Assembly (NCBI RefSeq): GCF_042646165.1
Contig: NZ_JBHRTC010000012.1
Reading direction: 5' to 3' (one strand)
Source: Microbaculum marinum
GTDB taxonomy: Bacteria > Pseudomonadota > Alphaproteobacteria > Rhizobiales > Tepidamorphaceae
Length of the DNA stretch: 64,000 bases
The position numbers and the translations under genes were made by a program. How positions within the stretch are numbered: the stretch's first letter is position 1; each line of letters starts with the position of its first letter. This document shows, piece by piece, positions 61,388 to 64,000 of the stretch. The notes beneath the pieces are model-generated. The model was not told the origin of the DNA and ran no database searches. It saw nothing but the letters and a program-made list of their open reading frames with translations.

Positions 61388-63259
61388 ATGCGCATTGCGA
61401 ATGGTTTTGGTGGCGGTCATCGGGCGATCGCCGCGCTGCTGCTGGTCCTGCTCGTCAGCGCGCTGCCGGCCCGGGCGGAGCGGCCGCTCGGGTCGTTTCA
61501 GACATTCCCGGAGTTGAAGGGCGCCGCCGGCCCGCAGGGGATCGCGCTCGGACCCGACGGGGCGATGTGGTTCACCGATCGCAGCGCCAACAGGATCGGG
61601 AGGATCACCCCCGCCGGGGAGATCACGCAGTACCCGGTCCCCTCCGCCGTTTCGGTGCCCTGGGGGATCGCCGCCGGCCCGGACGGAGCGATGTGGTTCA
61701 CCGAACTGTGGGGCAACAGGATCGGCCGCATCACCATGTCGGGCGAGGTCACCGAGTACGCGGTTCCGACCGCCGGGGCGGGGCCGCGGGGAATCGCCGC
61801 GGGGCCGGATGGCGCGATGTGGTTCACCGAGATGACCGGCAACAAGATCGGGCGGATCACGATGACCGGCGAGGTGACCGAACATGCGGTGCCGACCGCC
61901 GGCGTGGCGCCTCGGGCGATCGCGGCAGGCCCCGACGGGGCGATGTGGTTCACCGAGGTGAAGGGCGACATGATCGGGCGGATCACGATGACCGGCGAGG
62001 TCACCGAGTATCCGATCCCGACCCCGATCGCTGCGCCGGAGGGGATCGTGGCGGGCCCCGACGGGGCGATGTGGTTCACCGAAGGCAGGGGCGACAAGAT
62101 CGGCCGGATCAGCATGGCCGGCGAGATTACCGAATACGCGGTGCCGACCGCCGGCGCCGCCCCGGAGGGCATCGCGGCCGGGCCGGACGGAGCGCTGTGG
62201 TTCACCGAATACGACGGCAACAGGATCGGCCGGATCACCGTGACCGGCGAGATCACCGAGTATCCGGTCCCGACCGCCGATGCCATCCTGGAGGGGATCG
62301 CAGCCGGCGCGGACGGGGCGATGTGGTTCATCGAGCGGAGCACCAACAAGATCGGCCGGATCAGCCTTGGCGGCGAGGTCGCCGAGCACACTCTGCCCAC
62401 CGCCGGCGGCGTCCCGCTGAACCTCGCAGAGGGTCCCGACGGGGCGATGTGGTTCACCGAGTATGTCGGCAACAAGATCGGGCGCATCACGGTGGCCGGC
62501 GAGGTCAGCGACTACCCGCTGACGAGCGTCGGCGCCGTTCCGGTGGGGATTGCGGCGGGCCCGGACGGGGCGATGTGGTTCACGTTGTTCGAGGCCAACG
62601 CGATCGGGCGGATCACGATGGCGGGCGAGATCAGCGAGCACAGGGTTCCGACCGCCGACGCCGCACCGGCGCGGATCGCGGCCGGCCCGGACGGTGCGAT
62701 GTGGTTCACCGAGGCCGAGGGCAACAAGATCGGCCGGATCACCATGGCGGGCGAGATCACCGAGTATTCGCTCCCGACTTCCGGTGCCTTTCCATGGGGA
62801 ATCGCGCCGGGCCCCGACGGAGCCATGTGGTTCACCGAATGGCACGGCAACCGGATCGGCCGGATCACCATGTCCGGCGAGATCACCGAGCACCCGCTCC
62901 CGACCGCCGACGCAGTGCCCCAGGGGATCGTCGCCGGCCCGGACGGGGCGATGTGGTTCGCCGAATGGGGCGGCAACCGGATCGGCCGCATCACCATGGC
63001 CGGCGAGATCATTGAATTCCCCGTGCCGACCGCCGACGCCGCCCCGCGGGGGATCGCCGCGGGCCCGGACGGGGCGATGTGGTTCACCGAATGGGGCGGC
63101 AACAGGATCGGGCGGATCACCATGGCCGGCGAGATCACCGAGTACCCGGTTCCGACCGCCGGCGCCGCCCCGCAGGGCATCGCGGCCGGCCCGGACGGGG
63201 CGATGTGGTTCACCGAGCACGCCACCTCGCGGATCGTCTCGATCGGCACGGGGAAGTAG
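61388..63259 (+). CDS. Exported 14-blade beta-propeller protein (Vgb/streptogramin-lyase fold)
   Basis: A 623-residue protein with a signal peptide (about residues 1-34, ending ALPARA). The rest is fourteen blades of exactly 42 residues in the Vgb pattern (GIAAGPDGAMWFTE..GNKIGRITMAGEI). The last blade is cut to 29 residues, and the N-terminal strand GSFQTFPELKGAAG looks like the missing outer strand of blade 14, so the ring can close with it. Two 7-blade propellers in tandem is the simplest fold. It is periplasmic or secreted. Lyase activity on streptogramin is not implied; catalytic His and Glu were not identified. GAGGGGG lies before the ATG. Confidence 0.78.
   Translation: MRIANGFGGGHRAIAALLLVLLVSALPARAERPLGSFQTFPELKGAAGPQGIALGPDGAMWFTDRSANRIGRITPAGEITQYPVPSAVSVPWGIAAGPDGAMWFTELWGNRIGRITMSGEVTEYAVPTAGAGPRGIAAGPDGAMWFTEMTGNKIGRITMTGEVTEHAVPTAGVAPRAIAAGPDGAMWFTEVKGDMIGRITMTGEVTEYPIPTPIAAPEGIVAGPDGAMWFTEGRGDKIGRISMAGEITEYAVPTAGAAPEGIAAGPDGALWFTEYDGNRIGRITVTGEITEYPVPTADAILEGIAAGADGAMWFIERSTNKIGRISLGGEVAEHTLPTAGGVPLNLAEGPDGAMWFTEYVGNKIGRITVAGEVSDYPLTSVGAVPVGIAAGPDGAMWFTLFEANAIGRITMAGEISEHRVPTADAAPARIAAGPDGAMWFTEAEGNKIGRITMAGEITEYSLPTSGAFPWGIAPGPDGAMWFTEWHGNRIGRITMSGEITEHPLPTADAVPQGIVAGPDGAMWFAEWGGNRIGRITMAGEIIEFPVPTADAAPRGIAAGPDGAMWFTEWGGNRIGRITMAGEITEYPVPTAGAAPQGIAAGPDGAMWFTEHATSRIVSIGTGK
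61532..63256 (+). repeat. Tandem 126-bp coding repeats (14 copies)
   Basis: Thirteen full 126-base units and one short one, in frame and without any length change: the first begins with Pro-Gln-Gly at 61532 and the fourteenth at 63170, exactly 13 x 126 bases later. Units 12 and 13 are almost the same at the DNA level, so recent duplication or conversion is likely; units 7 and 8 are the most divergent. This is protein-coding, not a CRISPR or satellite. Confidence 0.9.
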
Positions 63260-63348
63260 GAGGGATCAGCCGGCAGCTGATTGGTATCGCCCAATCGGTA
63301 TCGCGGACGAAGTTGAGGAAGGCCTCATCACCGGGGGATGGAGGCGAA

Positions 63349-63599
63349 TTCGATCCCGTCATCGCCGAGGAGGTCGCCACCGGCATCTGGACGGTCGGCG
63401 TCGCCGTCTCCGGCGATGCATCGGGCCTGTCGCGCGAGGACCTGGAGGCGCTCGACGACGAGGGCTACCCGGAGTGGTATGCCAGCGCGAATCGCGGCTG
63501 CTGCGGGCGGGCGGGCATTTCTTCGTTGCGTCCGGGGAGGACCTGCTGCCGATAGTCGACGAGTTCGAGGGACGGCTACTCCGGGGTGAGCGGCATTAG
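63349..63599 (+). pseudogene. Frameshifted remnant of a second phnX 3' end
   Basis: This stretch matches about the last 85 codons of phnX. Frame one gives DPVIAEEVATGIWTVGVAVSG and SGLSREDLEALDDEGYPEWYA; after a one-base loss near 63489 the match continues in the next frame as LLRAGGHFFVASGEDLLPIVDEFEGRLLRGERH with the stop. The first two-thirds of the gene are absent. It lies 90 bases after the propeller gene, which is thus bracketed by the intact phnX and this copy. Confidence 0.8.
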
Positions 63600-63788
63600 G
63601 CGACTTCCCTGCCCGGCGGACCCTCCAGAGCGGCGGATCTTCGCGTTGGGACGCATCGAACGAGCGGGCCGGGAGGAGCCGACCTCATATCGGCCGGACG
63701 CCCTGCATTGTCCCCGATAGTCCTGCGCACCACACCGATGCATCCGGCATCCGGGGCTTGCAATCGCAGGCGTATCGCGATTATCAAT

Positions 63789-63808
63789 TGTAACGTTATA
63801 ACATTTCA
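63789..63808 (+). promoter_or_regulatory. Probable Zur box upstream of the COG0523 GTPase
   Basis: An imperfect 20-base palindrome with the core GTTATAAC. The half TATAACATTTC (63797-63807) matches one arm of the Zur consensus known for alphaproteobacteria (GAAATGTTATA-N-TATAACATTTC) at all 11 positions, the other arm at about 6 of 11. It is 46 bases before the ATG of a GTPase family usually controlled by Zur. The stretch is AT-rich against its surroundings. Confidence 0.6.
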
Positions 63809-63853
63809 TCTTTCTCGAACAGGCGGGTCCGAGCGAACCGGGCCAATACGGGT

Positions 63854-64000
63854 ATGACAATGGATCGACGACTTCCAGTAACCGTCCTGTCCGGTTTTCT
63901 CGGGGCCGGCAAGACGACGCTTCTCAATCACGTCCTCAACAATCGTGAGGGTCGCCGGGTTGCGGTGATCGTCAATGACATGAGCGAGGTTAACATCGAC
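63854..64000 (+). CDS. COG0523 GTPase, YciC/ZagA-like (5' part only)
   Basis: The first 49 codons of a G3E-family P-loop GTPase; the gene runs off the window. Seen are the Walker A motif in VLSGFLGAGKTTLLNHVL and VIVNDMSEVNID, the form of the second motif in the YciC/ZagA subgroup (other CobW proteins have NEFGEVNID). These proteins deliver zinc under limitation. The ATG at 63854 or 63860 may be the start. The Zur-like box upstream agrees with this subgroup. Confidence 0.85.
   Translation, partial: MTMDRRLPVTVLSGFLGAGKTTLLNHVLNNREGRRVAVIVNDMSEVNID

Noticed and set aside
61532..63256. 126-base tandem repeats as a CRISPR or satellite array
   Set aside because: Units are in frame, have no spacers, and encode propeller blades with codon-level variation.
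61388..63259. Streptogramin B lyase (vgb resistance gene)
   Set aside because: Fold pattern matches, but blade number is doubled, there is a signal peptide, and I cannot point to the catalytic residues; calling it antibiotic resistance is not supported.
62550..63599. A continuous coding frame joining the end of the propeller region to the phnX-like tail
   Set aside because: The first part is a wrong-frame reading of the propeller repeats; only the last 36 codons match PhnX, as the second half of the remnant.

Overview
The window is about 64 kb of high-GC DNA from one scaffold; a 38-base run of N at 25158-25195 marks an assembly gap. Gene content points to an alphaproteobacterium, most likely Hyphomicrobiales (Rhizobiales): a soluble FixL, FixJ and FixK, a cco/fix cytochrome oxidase operon, a PodJ-like polarity protein, 5-aminolevulinate synthase (the C4 route to heme), and TIGR02186 and DUF2189 membrane proteins. 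I cannot name a genus from the sequence alone. No rRNA, tRNA, phage, IS element or CRISPR array was seen.

Layout. 0-6.5 kb: argE and a divergent RND efflux pair, separated by a palindrome-rich spacer. 6.6-13.5 kb: PdeM-type phosphoesterase, an ion-transporter-like permease, an MFS transporter, and a run of leftward membrane-protein genes (DUF3429, TIGR02186, TauE/SafE, DUF2189). 13.6-17.3 kb: a 1,225-residue PodJ-like coiled-coil/Sel1/peptidoglycan-binding protein. 17.5-25.1 kb: a beta-oxidation operon led by a MerR-family regulator with a MerR-type promoter, then two acyl-CoA dehydrogenases, a thiolase, a cupin and a FadB/FadJ-type fusion enzyme. 25.1-30.3 kb: the gap with a perfect 28-bp inverted repeat, then an HCCA-isomerase-like protein, small exported and membrane proteins, a thioesterase, an esterase and a YjbQ protein.

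32-40 kb: a carboxylate uptake and sensing block. It has a DUF4212/VC_2705-type sodium:solute symporter pair, a LuxR-type response regulator, a CrbS-like hybrid kinase with its own symporter domain, a 214-residue partner protein, and an exonuclease-CBS-DUF294 nucleotidyltransferase fusion. mscL follows.

40.8-59.1 kb: a microaerobic island. Soluble heme-PAS FixL, FixJ, a stand-alone receiver and FixK come first, with candidate FixJ sites in front of fixK. They are followed by hemN (FixK-like box, possibly leaderless), an AbrB-family membrane protein, the hpaE-hpaH-hpaI lower homoprotocatechuate genes, the complete ccoNOQP-ccoGHIS cbb3 oxidase operon behind a near-consensus FixK/FNR box, and hemA. 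The picture is one circuit: FixL/FixJ sense low oxygen, FixK relays, and the outputs are the high-affinity oxidase and the heme to fill it.

59.3-64 kb: a phosphonate pair (TIGR03364 flavoenzyme and phnX), an exported protein made of exactly fourteen 42-residue propeller blades, a frameshifted remnant of a second phnX 3' end, and the start of a YciC/ZagA-like COG0523 GTPase behind a probable Zur box. The flanking of the propeller gene by two copies of the phnX 3' end is the most unusual structural feature of the window.
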